Assembly (NCBI GenBank): GCA_949282305.1
Contig: CASDPB010000093.1
Span: forward strand, 1 to 64,000
Source of the DNA: an uncultured Lentisphaeria bacterium
GTDB taxonomy: Bacteria; Verrucomicrobiota; Lentisphaeria; Victivallales; UBA1829
DNA length: 64,000 nucleotides
Reading direction: 5' to 3'
The translations under genes were made by a program, and so were the position numbers. This document shows positions 43,443 to 52,787 of this stretch, one piece after another (the first letter of the stretch is position 1; every line of letters begins with the position of its first letter). Under the pieces are notes generated by a model. It did not search any database. It worked only from the letters and a program-made list of their open reading frames with translations, and was not told where the DNA came from.

Positions 43443-45860
43443 TCAGATAAAGAGGGTTCTGCCGTTCTGCTTCGCGAGTTCGACGAAGCTGGCGACTCCC
43501 GCGACTTCATCGACTTCGAGGAGCTCCTCGCGGGTGATTCCCATGACATTCATGGCCATCTCGCATGCGATGAACTTCACTCCCAGTGCTTTTGCCTGTT
43601 TCAGCAGATCGGGGAGAGATGCCACGTTCTGCTGTTCCATGACGTGTTTCATCATCCTGGTTCCGACTCCTCCCAGATTCATCCTGGAAAGCCGGAGTCC
43701 GGACGCGCCTTTCGGGAGCATCCGGTCGAACAGTCTGGAAAGAGCGTTTTTCTGAACGGCTGGCGCTGGATTTTTCCTCAGGACGCTCAACCCCCAGAAG
43801 GTGAAGAAGATTCCGACCTTCATGCCGGACGCCGCCATGCCGCATGCGATGATGAGCGCCGCCATTGCCTTGTCCAGATCGTTGCTGAACAATACGATGG
43901 CGCCGGTCTGTTCCGCGGAAGCCGCAGGCTGCGCAGGAGATTCCGCCCCCGGAATCCGGCGGCGTATGATGGCGGCGAGATAATCCGCTTTCATTTCCCG
44001 GCTGACCAGTTCATTGCCGCTGGATTTAACCCAGTTCATCAGATCAACGTCAAAAGACTGCGGGGCAAGGAGTTCCAGACTTTCTCCCAGGGGCATTCTG
44101 TCCATCTCCTGTTTCAGGCGGACCACCGGTCCCGGGCAGGCAAGGGTTCGGACGTCGAGCTGCCGTTTGCAGACTGCAAACACCGGTTTCTCCGTTTCTT
44201 TCTTTACCGGATCGGGCGGAGTTGCCTGAAGCGGCTGGAACATTTTCCAGGTGAGGTATCCGCCGGAAAGGTTGACTGCATCGAAACTGTTCTGCGCAAG
44301 GATCCGTTCCGCGATATAGCCGCGGAGTCCGGACTGGCAGAAGATATAGATCATGCGGCCGCGGGGCAGTTCCGCCAGGCGCTTCCGCAGGTCGCCGAGA
44401 GGAATGTTGCGCGCACCGGGAACAGAACCGAGTTCAAATTCCGCTTTTTCCCGTACGTCAAGCAGGAAACAGCCGTCCGGCAGAGAATCGAAATGGGCGA
44501 GACGGGTCAGCCCTCCGAGAACATTTTCCCCGATCATTCCGGCGAGATTCACCGGATCCTTCGCCGAAGCATACGGAGGCGCATAGGCGAGCTCCAGCTC
44601 CGCCAGATCCTGAATCTTTCCGCCGTTCCAGATTGCGCTTGAGATCACGTCGATCCGTTTGTCCACACCTTTTGCGCCGATGATCTGTGCACCGAACAGT
44701 CTGCCGTCATGCCCGAAGATGACTTTCATGTGAAGCTGTGCCCCGCCCGGATAATAGGATGCGTTGGAATTCGGATGAAGATAAATTTTATGATAAGGCA
44801 CGTCCATTGAGGTGAGTCGCCGTTCGGAGTAACCGGTCATTCCGGCGGTCAGGATGCCGACTTTGATGACCGATGTCCCGATTGTGCCTTTGTACCGGCT
44901 GTGTCTGCCGGCGATGTTGTCAGCCGCCATACGGCCTTGCCGGTTTGCCGGACCGGCAAGGGCAATGGCTGTTCTGCCGCCGAAAATCGGGTCTGTGGTT
45001 TCCGTGACATCGCCGACGGCATAGATGTCGGGATCGCTGGTGCGGAGTTCCGCGTCCGTGACGATATGTCCCCTTGTGCCGAGTTTCAGTCCGGCTGCTT
45101 TCGCCAGTTCCGAGTTCGGTCTGACGCCGATGCTCAGGACGGCGGTATCCGCCGACAGTTTCCGCCCGTTGCTGAGAATGGCGGAGAATCCCTCCTGCTC
45201 CGCCTGGAACGAGGTTACTTCCGTATCCATTTCCACCCGTATTCCCTGTCTGCGGAGTTCCGTCACCAGCAGAGAGCTCATCTCGTGATCCAGTGTGGGC
45301 AGAAGCTGACGGCCGCGCTGAATCAGCGTGACTTCCAGTTTGCGTTCATTGAGATTTTCCGCAAGTTCGAGTCCGACGAATCCGCCGCCGATGACGAGCA
45401 CTTTTCCCGCACCGTTTCTGATATGCGCTTCCAGCTTGTCCATGTCGGCGAGAGTCCAGAGATGAAATACTCCCGGATGATTGGCGCCGGGAATAGTGAC
45501 AGGCGCCGGTGAGGCGCCGGTGGAAAGAATCAGTTTGTCATAGGTTTCGCCGGTTTCGCCGCCGGAGACAAGATCACGCAGAATGACTCTCTTTCCTGCC
45601 CGGTCGATGGCTACCGCTTCACAACGTGTGCGGACATCCACACGGAAGCGCGCCTTGAATTTTTCCGGAGTCATGACAAGCAGGTCATTCCGGTCCGGGA
45701 TGACGTTTCCCAGATGGTAAGGCAGACCGCAGTTCGCATAAGAGATGGATTCTCCCCGCTCCACAAGAATGATTTCCGCCTGTTCGTCCAGTCTGCGCAG
45801 ACGTGCCGCCGCGCTTGCGCCTCCGGCGACTCCGCCGATGATGATGGTTTTCATAAGCAT
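43443..45860 (-). CDS. Four-part sulfur-handling fusion: CoA-disulfide-reductase-like flavoprotein, rhodanese, TusA, DsrE
   Basis: 805 residues; GGGGGTT lies 5 nt upstream of ATG 45860. Residues 1-450 form an FAD/NAD(P)H disulfide reductase of the CoADR/Nox type, with GGVAGGASAA, redox Cys44 in SYANCGLPYH, VIGGGFVGLELAE and YAVGDVTE. About 455-545 is a rhodanese domain with active Cys508 (IFCQSGLRGY). About 565-635 is a TusA/SirA domain with Cys575 in LACPGPVV. About 650-805 is a DsrE/DsrF-like domain. All four redox/sulfur-carrier modules are intact. It likely reduces polysulfides or persulfides and passes sulfane sulfur along the chain. First gene of an operon with an ArsR repressor. Confidence 0.92.
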   Translation of the reverse strand: MLMKTIIIGGVAGGASAAARLRRLDEQAEIILVERGESISYANCGLPYHLGNVIPDRNDLLVMTPEKFKARFRVDVRTRCEAVAIDRAGKRVILRDLVSGGETGETYDKLILSTGASPAPVTIPGANHPGVFHLWTLADMDKLEAHIRNGAGKVLVIGGGFVGLELAENLNERKLEVTLIQRGRQLLPTLDHEMSSLLVTELRRQGIRVEMDTEVTSFQAEQEGFSAILSNGRKLSADTAVLSIGVRPNSELAKAAGLKLGTRGHIVTDAELRTSDPDIYAVGDVTETTDPIFGGRTAIALAGPANRQGRMAADNIAGRHSRYKGTIGTSVIKVGILTAGMTGYSERRLTSMDVPYHKIYLHPNSNASYYPGGAQLHMKVIFGHDGRLFGAQIIGAKGVDKRIDVISSAIWNGGKIQDLAELELAYAPPYASAKDPVNLAGMIGENVLGGLTRLAHFDSLPDGCFLLDVREKAEFELGSVPGARNIPLGDLRKRLAELPRGRMIYIFCQSGLRGYIAERILAQNSFDAVNLSGGYLTWKMFQPLQATPPDPVKKETEKPVFAVCKRQLDVRTLACPGPVVRLKQEMDRMPLGESLELLAPQSFDVDLMNWVKSSGNELVSREMKADYLAAIIRRRIPGAESPAQPAASAEQTGAIVLFSNDLDKAMAALIIACGMAASGMKVGIFFTFWGLSVLRKNPAPAVQKNALSRLFDRMLPKGASGLRLSRMNLGGVGTRMMKHVMEQQNVASLPDLLKQAKALGVKFIACEMAMNVMGITREELLEVDEVAGVASFVELAKQNGRTLFI

Positions 45861-45887
45861 TATTAACCCCCTGTTTTTTTCAGTTCA

Positions 45888-45919
45888 ATATATCAATATA
45901 TCATAATTATTTGATATAT
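45888..45919. promoter_or_regulatory. Candidate ArsR operator upstream of the sulfur fusion gene
   Basis: Three copies of an ATATATCA half-site: two direct (45888-45895, 45896-45903) and one inverted (TGATATAT, 45912-45919), 27-60 bp upstream of the gene start. AT-rich inverted half-sites of this form are typical for ArsR-family repressors. Confidence 0.6.
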
Positions 45920-46134
45920 CAAGCCGTGTTTTGAAATCCCCGCGGCATCCTGCGGGAAGGAATGAAATCCGTGTCCTGCTTTTCCGGAGCTCTCCTTTTC
46001 GCCTTTGCCGGGCGCATCTTTTCTGCAATCAGGACGGTAAAAAACGGATTGCCTCTTGAAAAACGGCGGAAAACAGACAATATTACCAAGTTTGAACTAT
46101 CATTTGCAACAGAAGTTTCCGCCGGAGGTTTTTT

Positions 46135-48360
46135 ATGCGGTTCAGGTGTCCTTTCTGCTTTTACGCGATCAACGCGGATGAGTCGGCGCGCGGTTACAGT
46201 ATGACATGCCCGAGTTGCGCCAAGACTGTCATGGTGCCTGTCGGCCGTTTTGAGGACGGTTGCATTATCGGCGATTTCCTGATTAAATCCAAGATCGGGG
46301 AGGGGTCCATCGGTGCGGTGTATCTGGCGACCCAGCTTTCGCTGGAACGGCAGGTCGCGCTCAAGATTCTGTCGCCGGAATACAGCACGCACAAGGGGAT
46401 CAACGATTTTCTGAACGAGGCGCGTGCCGCCGCGAAACTCAGCCATATCAATCTGGTGCAGTCCTTCGCGATCGGCGAGGAAGACAACATCTGCTACATG
46501 GCGATGACCTACATTACCGGAGAGACTGTCCGCAAGAGAATTCTGCGCGAGGGAAAGATTCCGGTCGATGAGTCGCTCCATATCATCCAGCAGGTCGCGG
46601 AGGCGCTTTATTACGCATGGGAGGAGAGCCGTCTGATTCACCGCGACGTGAAGCCGGACAATATCATGATTACGGAGGACGGCATTGTCAAACTGACCGA
46701 TCTCGGGCTTGCCATGCAGACCAGCGAATGGAGCAAGGACATGGAGATTTCCGGGAGCCCCTCCTATATGAGCCCGGAACAGTTCTCCGGCGAGCCGCTG
46801 GATACCCGCAGCGACATCTATTCGCTCGGCGTCACGCTTTATCAGATGATCTCCGGCAAACTTCCGTTCGATGCGGAGACAGTCCGCAGTGTGGCGCACC
46901 AGCATTTCGAGGAGGAGGCAGTTCCGCTGAACAAAGTGGATTCCTCTGTCCCCGTTCCTGTTGCGCGTCTCGTCAAGAAGATGATGGCGAAAAAGCCTGC
47001 CGACCGTTATCGCGACATGGAGGAGCTGCTGAATGAAATCTGGACGATCCGCCAGAAAACCGCTCCCGACCGTTCCCTTGTTCCGGAAGTTCACACGATT
47101 TCCCTGAAACGTCTGGACTATGAAATGCAGCACGAATCTTCCGAGGCGAAAAAAAATGTGCTGAAGCTGGAGGACGAGATCCGCGAACGCAGAAAATACC
47201 TCCGGATTCTCCTGGCGCTGATTCCCGTGGCGCTGGTGCTTGGTATTATTGTGACGCTTTACTGGTATGGAAACACCCCGATCAATACGTCCGTCGAGAC
47301 GCGCATCTCGCAGAAGACCGCTTATTTCAGACGATTCGCGAATGACGGCAGTCTGCCGTTGAAAGTCATTCAGGAGGAGGGGGAAAAGATTCTTGCCGAA
47401 TTCGGCAAACCGCGCAACCGCACCCAGCGGCTTATGCTTGACAACATCCGCGCGATCATGACCGATGCCGCATACAGGCGTTCGCAGCTTGAAAACAGAA
47501 ATCTGCTGGATTCCCTCCGGAATGCACGTCGCGACAATGCCGCGCTCAAGGCGGAAGCGGAATCTCTGACCGCACGCATGAAAGAAGCTGAAAACAAGGC
47601 GATTTCCGCCGAAGAGACCGCGCGGACCAGAAAGCTCTATGAGGAAAATCTGAAGAAACTCAATGCACTGAATGCGACAATCAAATCTCTGGAGACGGAG
47701 CGAAACGCTCTGCAGGAGCGTGTCTCCTCGCTGGAACTGACGCTCGAAGAAAACTGGCGCGACATGATCCGGACGGAAATCATGAAGCTCCGTCCGCAGC
47801 TGCGTTTGCGGGAGATCAGTGCGCTTCTTGCCGTGGAATCTGTTCAGTATCCCCGACGCACCGGATGGCTGAATGAACGGGAACAGGAAAATCTGTTTCT
47901 TGGACGGGTCCTGCTGGACATTGCGGAAAGCGGCACGAAATACTCTGCAAAGGAGTTGCCGGGACTTGGCAGAATCATCATGATTTCCAGCGGATTCATT
48001 GATTATCAGGATCGGGACGGACGGGTGCGGCAGATGAAATGGAACTCGCTTCCCACTGATATTGCATGGCAGATTCTTTCGGACAATCCTTTGTTTACCG
48101 GGAAAGAACGTGAAGTGCGTGCGGGGCTGGAGCTGCTGAAGGGCAATCTGGGAATGGCGCAGGTCGCGAACCCGACTGACCTGGAAATCAATGCCATGAT
48201 CCGGATTTATCTGCAGAACACTGCCAGGTCAATGAAATATATGGTGCCGGACAACCGAAACGGAGCAAAGGAACTTTATGATACGGCGCTGAAAGTCCTG
48301 CGCGGCAGTCTTGAATTTGAAAATATGAAGGGCAGTCTTTCCGTCATCCTTTCCCTCTAG
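46135..48360 (+). CDS. Membrane Ser/Thr protein kinase with N-terminal zinc ribbon and coiled coil
   Basis: 741 residues; GGAGG lies 6 nt upstream. Residues 5-28 form a zinc-ribbon-like CxxC...CxxC (CPFC, CPSC). The Hanks kinase domain spans about 45-300: glycine loop IGEGSIGAVY, Lys77 (VALKIL), HRDVKPDN with Asp171, DLG (Asp189, in place of DFG), and SPEQ. A single membrane helix is at about 358-382, then a long coiled coil (about 455-555) and a C-terminal helical domain of unknown role. The kinase should be active. It probably senses an envelope signal through the C-terminal part. No partner phosphatase lies nearby. Confidence 0.93.
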   Translation: MRFRCPFCFYAINADESARGYSMTCPSCAKTVMVPVGRFEDGCIIGDFLIKSKIGEGSIGAVYLATQLSLERQVALKILSPEYSTHKGINDFLNEARAAAKLSHINLVQSFAIGEEDNICYMAMTYITGETVRKRILREGKIPVDESLHIIQQVAEALYYAWEESRLIHRDVKPDNIMITEDGIVKLTDLGLAMQTSEWSKDMEISGSPSYMSPEQFSGEPLDTRSDIYSLGVTLYQMISGKLPFDAETVRSVAHQHFEEEAVPLNKVDSSVPVPVARLVKKMMAKKPADRYRDMEELLNEIWTIRQKTAPDRSLVPEVHTISLKRLDYEMQHESSEAKKNVLKLEDEIRERRKYLRILLALIPVALVLGIIVTLYWYGNTPINTSVETRISQKTAYFRRFANDGSLPLKVIQEEGEKILAEFGKPRNRTQRLMLDNIRAIMTDAAYRRSQLENRNLLDSLRNARRDNAALKAEAESLTARMKEAENKAISAEETARTRKLYEENLKKLNALNATIKSLETERNALQERVSSLELTLEENWRDMIRTEIMKLRPQLRLREISALLAVESVQYPRRTGWLNEREQENLFLGRVLLDIAESGTKYSAKELPGLGRIIMISSGFIDYQDRDGRVRQMKWNSLPTDIAWQILSDNPLFTGKEREVRAGLELLKGNLGMAQVANPTDLEINAMIRIYLQNTARSMKYMVPDNRNGAKELYDTALKVLRGSLEFENMKGSLSVILSL

Positions 48361-48733
48361 GCAGGTCTTTCGACCTGCACCCTACCCGGATGCTTGCGCA
48401 TCCTGCTTTGTCCGTTGCTTCGGCGCAGTTCCGTGCGTGATCTTTTGTTGATTGCATTTTGGGATACGGGAAGTAGTGTCCTGCACCCTACCCGTATGCT
48501 TGCGCATCCTGCTTTGTCCGTTGCTTCGCCATAGTCCTGCGCGTGATCTTTGATTCCTTGCTGTTCTTTAAGACGGGACGTAGTATCCTGCACCCTACCC
48601 GTATGCCAGTGCATCCTGCTTTGTCCGTCGCTTCGGCGTAGTCCTGCGCGTGATCTTTGATTCCTTGCTGTTCTTTAAGACGGGACGTAGTGTTCTGCCC
48701 CCGCCGGATGCCAGTGCATCCTGCTGAAATTGT
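48361..48733. repeat. Tandem 107-bp intergenic repeat, three and a third copies
   Basis: Copies begin at about 48374, 48480, 48587 and 48694 (last one partial), period 106-107 bp. Each contains CCTGCACCCTACCCG, a small GATGC-TTGC-GCATC-type hairpin, CTGCTTTGTCCG and the end GATTCCTTGCTGTTCTTTAAG (best matched between copies 2 and 3). The first 18 bases (48361-48378, GCAGGT/ACCTGC) form a hairpin directly after the kinase stop. It has no coding signal. No other gene lies between the kinase and the tRNA. Confidence 0.88.
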
Positions 48734-48796
48734 CTTTCACGTCATTTAAAACTTAAAACCGGGAAAAAGAATAAGACAAAAGGAGAAAAGAAAAAA

Positions 48797-48872
48797 TGGT
48801 GAGCCGGCAGGGGCTCGAACCCTGGACCACCGCCTTAAAAGGGCGATGCTCTACCGACTGAGCTACCAGCTC
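48797..48872 (-). tRNA. tRNA-Lys (anticodon TTT), CCA encoded
   Basis: 76 nt read on the minus strand: acceptor GAGCTGG/CCGGCTC with one G-T pair, D arm GCTC-AGTCGGTA-GAGC, anticodon stem TCGCC/GGCGG with loop CTTTTAA, T arm CAGGG-TTCGAGC-CCCTG, A73 and encoded CCA. A T6 run follows and serves as terminator. A small GTTCC/GGAAC inverted repeat is upstream. Confidence 0.97.
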
Positions 48873-48982
48873 ACTCAATTGTTCCTTAGGTGGAACAAGG
48901 TCTATAATCTATCATGCCAAATACAAAAATCAAGCTGTTTTCAGATGAAAATACGAAAAAATATTTTTCTCTGTTTCAAATT

Positions 48983-49456
48983 TCAATAAAAACCGGGTTT
49001 CGGCTTGCCTTTCCGGACATCAATTTCAATATTCCGGATGTTTTCAATCCCGAGATTGTATTTCAAGGCATCAAGAAGACGGTTCTCGAAATGATCGGCT
49101 ACAACCGTGATTGATTCGCCGTCCGGATTGTAAGGAAAGGAGACGGCGACATAAAGGCGCAGTGCTTTTCTGTCATGGAAAAGCGCGACTTTCAATATTT
49201 CAATTTCTGCAAACTCGCCGCCGACGGATTTTACCAGATCGGCTATCGCCGTCGCAGAAATCAGAAGCCGGCCGTGTGCGGAACGGAGCGCAACACCTTT
49301 TGCATGGCGCGGATGTTTCAGGATCGTCAGCAGAAGACCCAGAAGAACAACGAACAGCAGAGCAATCAATGCTCCGGTCAAATATCCACACTGAAATGCA
49401 AAAATTTCCACGTCATCCACTTGAAACAGGTAATTCTGGAGCATTTGCTTTATCAT
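48983..49456 (-). CDS. amaP: Alkaline-shock membrane-anchor-like protein (AmaP family)
   Basis: 157 residues; GGAG precedes ATG 49456. One strong membrane helix is at about 25-46 (YLTGALIALLFVVLLGLLLTIL). The C-terminal region (about 60-150) resembles the Asp23/AmaP fold. In Firmicutes AmaP tethers Asp23 to the membrane. Here it directly follows two Asp23 genes, so the same role is likely. The symbol rests on this context. Confidence 0.75.
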   Translation of the reverse strand: MIKQMLQNYLFQVDDVEIFAFQCGYLTGALIALLFVVLLGLLLTILKHPRHAKGVALRSAHGRLLISATAIADLVKSVGGEFAEIEILKVALFHDRKALRLYVAVSFPYNPDGESITVVADHFENRLLDALKYNLGIENIRNIEIDVRKGKPKPGFY

Positions 49457-49516
49457 GATTTCTCCGTCTTGTTATGAAAAAGCTCCGGTTCCTGTCCGGC
49501 ACCGGAGCCCGATGAT

Positions 49517-49945
49517 TTATTCCGCGTCGCTTTGATCCTGCTCATCCTCAAGGTCTATGATGACGACATTGACCTTGTTGACCTGCATCCCGGTGATTTT
49601 TGTGATTTCACCGATCACGGCAAGCTGAATCGCTTCGGCAATCTCCGGGATATGGGTGCCGTAGGCAAGAATGACCTTGATTTCGACCTGAACGGAATTG
49701 TCGCCCATATTGATCGAAATGGCACGGTCGTACATTTTCTTGCTGCCGACGATTTCGGCGAGGTTGTCGACAAGGCTGCTTCCGGCAAGCCTGATGACTC
49801 CCGGAACCGCGCAGGTTGCTTTTCTGACGATAGAGGCAATCACGCTTTCATGAACTTTAATCGTGCCTGAGTAAGGCACTGCTTCTGCCATGGCAGCTTC
49901 CGTCGGAAGCATGCTTTGGCTGGTCTTCTTCTCTTCCTGATTCAT
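49517..49945 (-). CDS. Asp23/Gls24-family envelope stress protein
   Basis: 142 residues from ATG 49945 (AAAGGAG upstream, 14 nt away; ATG 49966 is possible). It has the Asp23 domain: GTIKVHESVIASIVRKATCAVPGV, EVKVILAYGTHIPEIAEAIQ, and GMQVNKVNVVIIDLE with an acidic tail. It is paralogous to the next gene upstream. Asp23 proteins form membrane-associated assemblies under envelope stress. Operon with accBC. Confidence 0.9.
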   Translation of the reverse strand: MNQEEKKTSQSMLPTEAAMAEAVPYSGTIKVHESVIASIVRKATCAVPGVIRLAGSSLVDNLAEIVGSKKMYDRAISINMGDNSVQVEIKVILAYGTHIPEIAEAIQLAVIGEITKITGMQVNKVNVVIIDLEDEQDQSDAE

Positions 49946-49965
49946 GGTTGATGATCTCCTTTGCA

Positions 49966-50400
49966 TTACAGGGATTCTGTTTCGTCTTCCGAGGCGTCTT
50001 CCATTTCGCGGACGATCACATTGACTTTTGTGACATTCAATCCTGTAATAGCCTTGATTTCCCTGGAAACAGCGTCCTGAACCGCCGCGGCGACTGCGGG
50101 AAGCTGCACCCCGTATTGAATATTGATGGAAAGCTCCACTGCAACAGAGGAATTATTCATGGCGATCTGGATTGACCGATCCTGAATTTTCTTGCTGCCG
50201 ACGATTTCCGCGATATTGTCGACGAAACTGTTGCCGGTGATGCGCGTGACCCCCGGAACGGAACAGGCGGCCTTTCTCACGATTGTCGCGATTGCGCCTT
50301 CGTGGATTTTGATCTGCCCGTACTGGTTGCCGTGTTCAGCGACGGGGCCCGTCGATGATGTGTGCTTTTTTGAAGCTGTACCGGATGTCAGTCTTGCCAT
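49966..50400 (-). CDS. Asp23/Gls24-family protein, second paralogue
   Basis: 144 residues with the same layout as its neighbour: GQIKIHEGAIATIVRKAACSVPGV, SINIQYGVQLPAVAAAVQDAV, GLNVTKVNVIVREME and an acidic tail. It lies 17 nt after accC. In Bacillus a homologue (YqhY) is co-transcribed with accBC and affects fatty-acid synthesis balance, so a link to acetyl-CoA carboxylase control is plausible. Confidence 0.9.
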   Translation of the reverse strand: MARLTSGTASKKHTSSTGPVAEHGNQYGQIKIHEGAIATIVRKAACSVPGVTRITGNSFVDNIAEIVGSKKIQDRSIQIAMNNSSVAVELSINIQYGVQLPAVAAAVQDAVSREIKAITGLNVTKVNVIVREMEDASEDETESL

Positions 50401-50417
50401 TTTTCCTCGTCCTTAAT

Positions 50418-51800
50418 TTACGCCGGATTCTGTTTCTTATCCTGCTTGTTGAAGTGTCCGCCCTTGATGAGCCGCTCAATGAAGCCTGTATCGTAGTGCC
50501 CTTCGATGAATTCACGGGTGTCTATGATGAATTGCTCGAACGGAATTGTCGTTTTGACGCCTTCTATGAAATATTCGCTCAGCGCGCGGCGGCATTTTGC
50601 AATGGCTTCCGCGCGGGTGTCTCCGTGAACGATCAGTTTTCCGATCATGCTGTCATAATGAGGCGGAATGCGATAGCCGTTGTAGGCATGGGAATCCACA
50701 CGGACTCCGGGACCGCCGGGGGCATTGTAGAATTCAATGCGTCCGGGACACGGAGAGAAGTTGTTGTAGGGATTTTCCGCATTGATGCGGCATTCGATCG
50801 CATGTCCGCGGAAAGTCACGTTCTTTTGTGTGAGAGAGAGTTTCTCACCGGCCGCGATCCGGATCTGTTCCTTGATAATATCCACGCCTGTAATCATTTC
50901 CGTGACGGGATGCTCAACCTGGACGCGGGTATTCATTTCCATGAAGTAGAACTGGTCGTTCGGTCCGAGGAGGAACTCAATGGTGCCCGCGCTGACATAT
51001 TTTGCCGCTTTTGCCGCCTTGACAGCCGCTTCGCCCATTTTCTTCCGGAGAGATGCGCTCAGCGCCGGGGAGGGGGATTCCTCGATCAGTTTCTGATGTC
51101 TGCGCTGGAGACTGCAGTCGCGTTCCCCGAGATGCAGGACATTGCCGTAAGAGTCCGCAAGAATCTGCACCTCGATGTGACGCGGGTTTTCAATATACTT
51201 TTCGATATAGACTTCCCCGTCTCCGAATGCTCTTTCCGCTTCGGTTTTTGCCGCATGGAACCCTTGAATCAGGCTGGGGTCGTTGTGCGCGATTCTCATA
51301 CCGCGTCCGCCGCCGCCCGCAGAGGCTTTGACGATGACCGGATACTTGAGCGCGTGCGCTTCCTTGAGCGCATCTTCCTCGGTATTGATGACGCCATGGC
51401 TGCCGGGGGTTACGGGAACTCCCGCCTTGCGCATGGTCTCCCTGGCATTGGACTTGTCCCCCATTGCGCGCATCTGTTCCGGTCCGGGACCGATGAACGT
51501 GATGTTGCAGCTCTTGCAGACTTCGGCAAAATGAGCATTTTCTGAGAGGAAGCCGTATCCCGGATGGATCGCATCCACGTCGCAGATCTCGCCTACGCTG
51601 ATAATCCGCTCGATTAAAAGATAACTTGCACTGGAAGGTGCGCTTCCGATGCAGACCGCCTGATCTGCAAGGCGGACCGGCAGGGAATCTTCATCCGCCT
51701 GCGAATACGCAATCACGGTCTTGATCCCCATCTCCTTGCATGCTCTGATGATGCGGAGTGCGATTTCGCCGCGGTTGGCAATTAATATTTTATTGAACAT
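50418..51800 (-). CDS. accC: Acetyl-CoA carboxylase, biotin carboxylase subunit
   Basis: 460 residues, normal length. ATP-grasp enzyme: start [38 protein letters not shown]; glycine-rich ATP loop [14 protein letters not shown]; active-site segment [20 protein letters not shown]; metal ligands in [18 protein letters not shown]. It carboxylates the biotin on AccB with bicarbonate and ATP, the first half of malonyl-CoA formation. It lies 30 nt after accB. Confidence 0.98.
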   Translation of the reverse strand: MFNKILIANRGEIALRIIRACKEMGIKTVIAYSQADEDSLPVRLADQAVCIGSAPSSASYLLIERIISVGEICDVDAIHPGYGFLSENAHFAEVCKSCNITFIGPGPEQMRAMGDKSNARETMRKAGVPVTPGSHGVINTEEDALKEAHALKYPVIVKASAGGGGRGMRIAHNDPSLIQGFHAAKTEAERAFGDGEVYIEKYIENPRHIEVQILADSYGNVLHLGERDCSLQRRHQKLIEESPSPALSASLRKKMGEAAVKAAKAAKYVSAGTIEFLLGPNDQFYFMEMNTRVQVEHPVTEMITGVDIIKEQIRIAAGEKLSLTQKNVTFRGHAIECRINAENPYNNFSPCPGRIEFYNAPGGPGVRVDSHAYNGYRIPPHYDSMIGKLIVHGDTRAEAIAKCRRALSEYFIEGVKTTIPFEQFIIDTREFIEGHYDTGFIERLIKGGHFNKQDKKQNPA

Positions 51801-51830
51801 AATTCACCCGGGTAAGTAAAACAATTGGTC

Positions 51831-52319
51831 TTATTCGAGAATGAAGAGAGGCTGTCCGAACTCGACAGGCTGTCCGTTTTCAACGAGAATTTCTTTGATT
51901 ACGCCGGATTTTTCCGCCTTGATTTCATTCATGACCTTCATCGCTTCAATGATGCAGACCGTAGTATCCGCATCCACCTTCGCGCCGACTTTCACAAATG
52001 CTTCGGAACCCGGAGCCGAGGAACGGTAGAATGTTCCGACGATCGGGGATTCAATGATCTTGCCGGCATCCACAGGAGCCGCCGCGGGCGCAGGTGCCGC
52101 GGGCGCCGCCGGAACAGGGGCTGCCGCAGCGGGAGCGGGCGCAGCCGGAGCTGCGGGAACGACTGCCGGCGCAGCCATTACAGTCTGGGGAGCCATCGCC
52201 GCGGTCTGCTGGCTGCCTCTCCTGATGCAGAGGTGCATGTCTTCCGCTTCAATTTTGAACTCTGTAAGATCGTTTTCGGACATTAGCTTGACGATGGTTT
52301 TTATCTCTTCAATTTTCAT
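51831..52319 (-). CDS. accB: Biotin carboxyl carrier protein of acetyl-CoA carboxylase
   Basis: 162 residues. An N-terminal part (1-35), a flexible Ala/Pro linker (about 40-85) and the biotinyl domain with the target Lys128 in [11 protein letters not shown]; the BCCP thumb segment is also seen ([18 protein letters not shown]). It carries carboxybiotin between AccC and the carboxyltransferase (accA/accD not in this window). It starts 3 nt after aroQ. Confidence 0.97.
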   Translation of the reverse strand: MKIEEIKTIVKLMSENDLTEFKIEAEDMHLCIRRGSQQTAAMAPQTVMAAPAVVPAAPAAPAPAAAAPVPAAPAAPAPAAAPVDAGKIIESPIVGTFYRSSAPGSEAFVKVGAKVDADTTVCIIEAMKVMNEIKAEKSGVIKEILVENGQPVEFGQPLFILE

Positions 52320-52322
52320 CTC

Positions 52323-52781
52323 TCAGCCCTGTTCTTTCGTTTTTTGGTTGTTGATATATCTGACCAGTGCGCGCAAGGCCCATTCATAGCCGTCGGCTCC
52401 CAGTCCCGCTATCTGCCCGATACATACCGGTGCAGTCAGTGATTCATGCCGGAATCCCTCCCTGGCGTGGATGTTGCTCAGATGGATTTCCACCGCGGGG
52501 AGCTTCACCCCTTCGATGGCGTCCCGGATCGCAACGCTTGTATGTGTATATGCGGCGGGATTGATTACCAGCCCTTCCACTCCGTCCGCCTGCGCCTGCG
52601 CGATGGCGTCGACGATCACGCCTTCATGATTGCTCTGCATGAAGCCCAGCTCCACACCGAGTTCAGCCGCGACGACGCGCAGCCGTGACTCGATTTCCGG
52701 GAGCGGCACGACTCCATATACTTCTACTTTCCTGCGGCCAAGCAATTGCAGGTTGGGCCCGTTCAATACTAAAATTTTCAT
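52323..52781 (-). CDS. aroQ: Type II 3-dehydroquinate dehydratase
   Basis: 152 residues from ATG 52781. Motifs of the dodecameric type II enzyme: LNGPNLQLLGRRKVEVYG with the conserved Arg/Tyr lid, QSNHEGVIVDAI, INPAAYTHTSVAIRDAI, EIHLSNIHAREGFRHES. It makes 3-dehydroshikimate in the shikimate pathway. The first lid arginine region differs slightly (GRRKVEVYG for GTREPEIYG). First gene of the aroQ-accB-accC-asp23-asp23-amaP operon; a promoter-like -10 lies so close to the ATG that the mRNA may be leaderless. Confidence 0.96.
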   Translation of the reverse strand: MKILVLNGPNLQLLGRRKVEVYGVVPLPEIESRLRVVAAELGVELGFMQSNHEGVIVDAIAQAQADGVEGLVINPAAYTHTSVAIRDAIEGVKLPAVEIHLSNIHAREGFRHESLTAPVCIGQIAGLGADGYEWALRALVRYINNQKTKEQG

Positions 52782-52787
52782 GACGAT

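Noticed and set aside
45919-47133. 404-codon minus-strand ORF
   Set aside because: Antisense of the kinase gene, whose HRD and Lys motifs prove the plus frame.
48357-48614. 85-codon minus-strand ORF
   Set aside because: It lies wholly in the 107-bp tandem repeat and its sequence just repeats; no ribosome site.
48361-48733. CRISPR array
   Set aside because: The 107-bp units are contiguous, with no unique spacers and no cas genes. The 18-bp repeat at 4690 likewise has no spacers.
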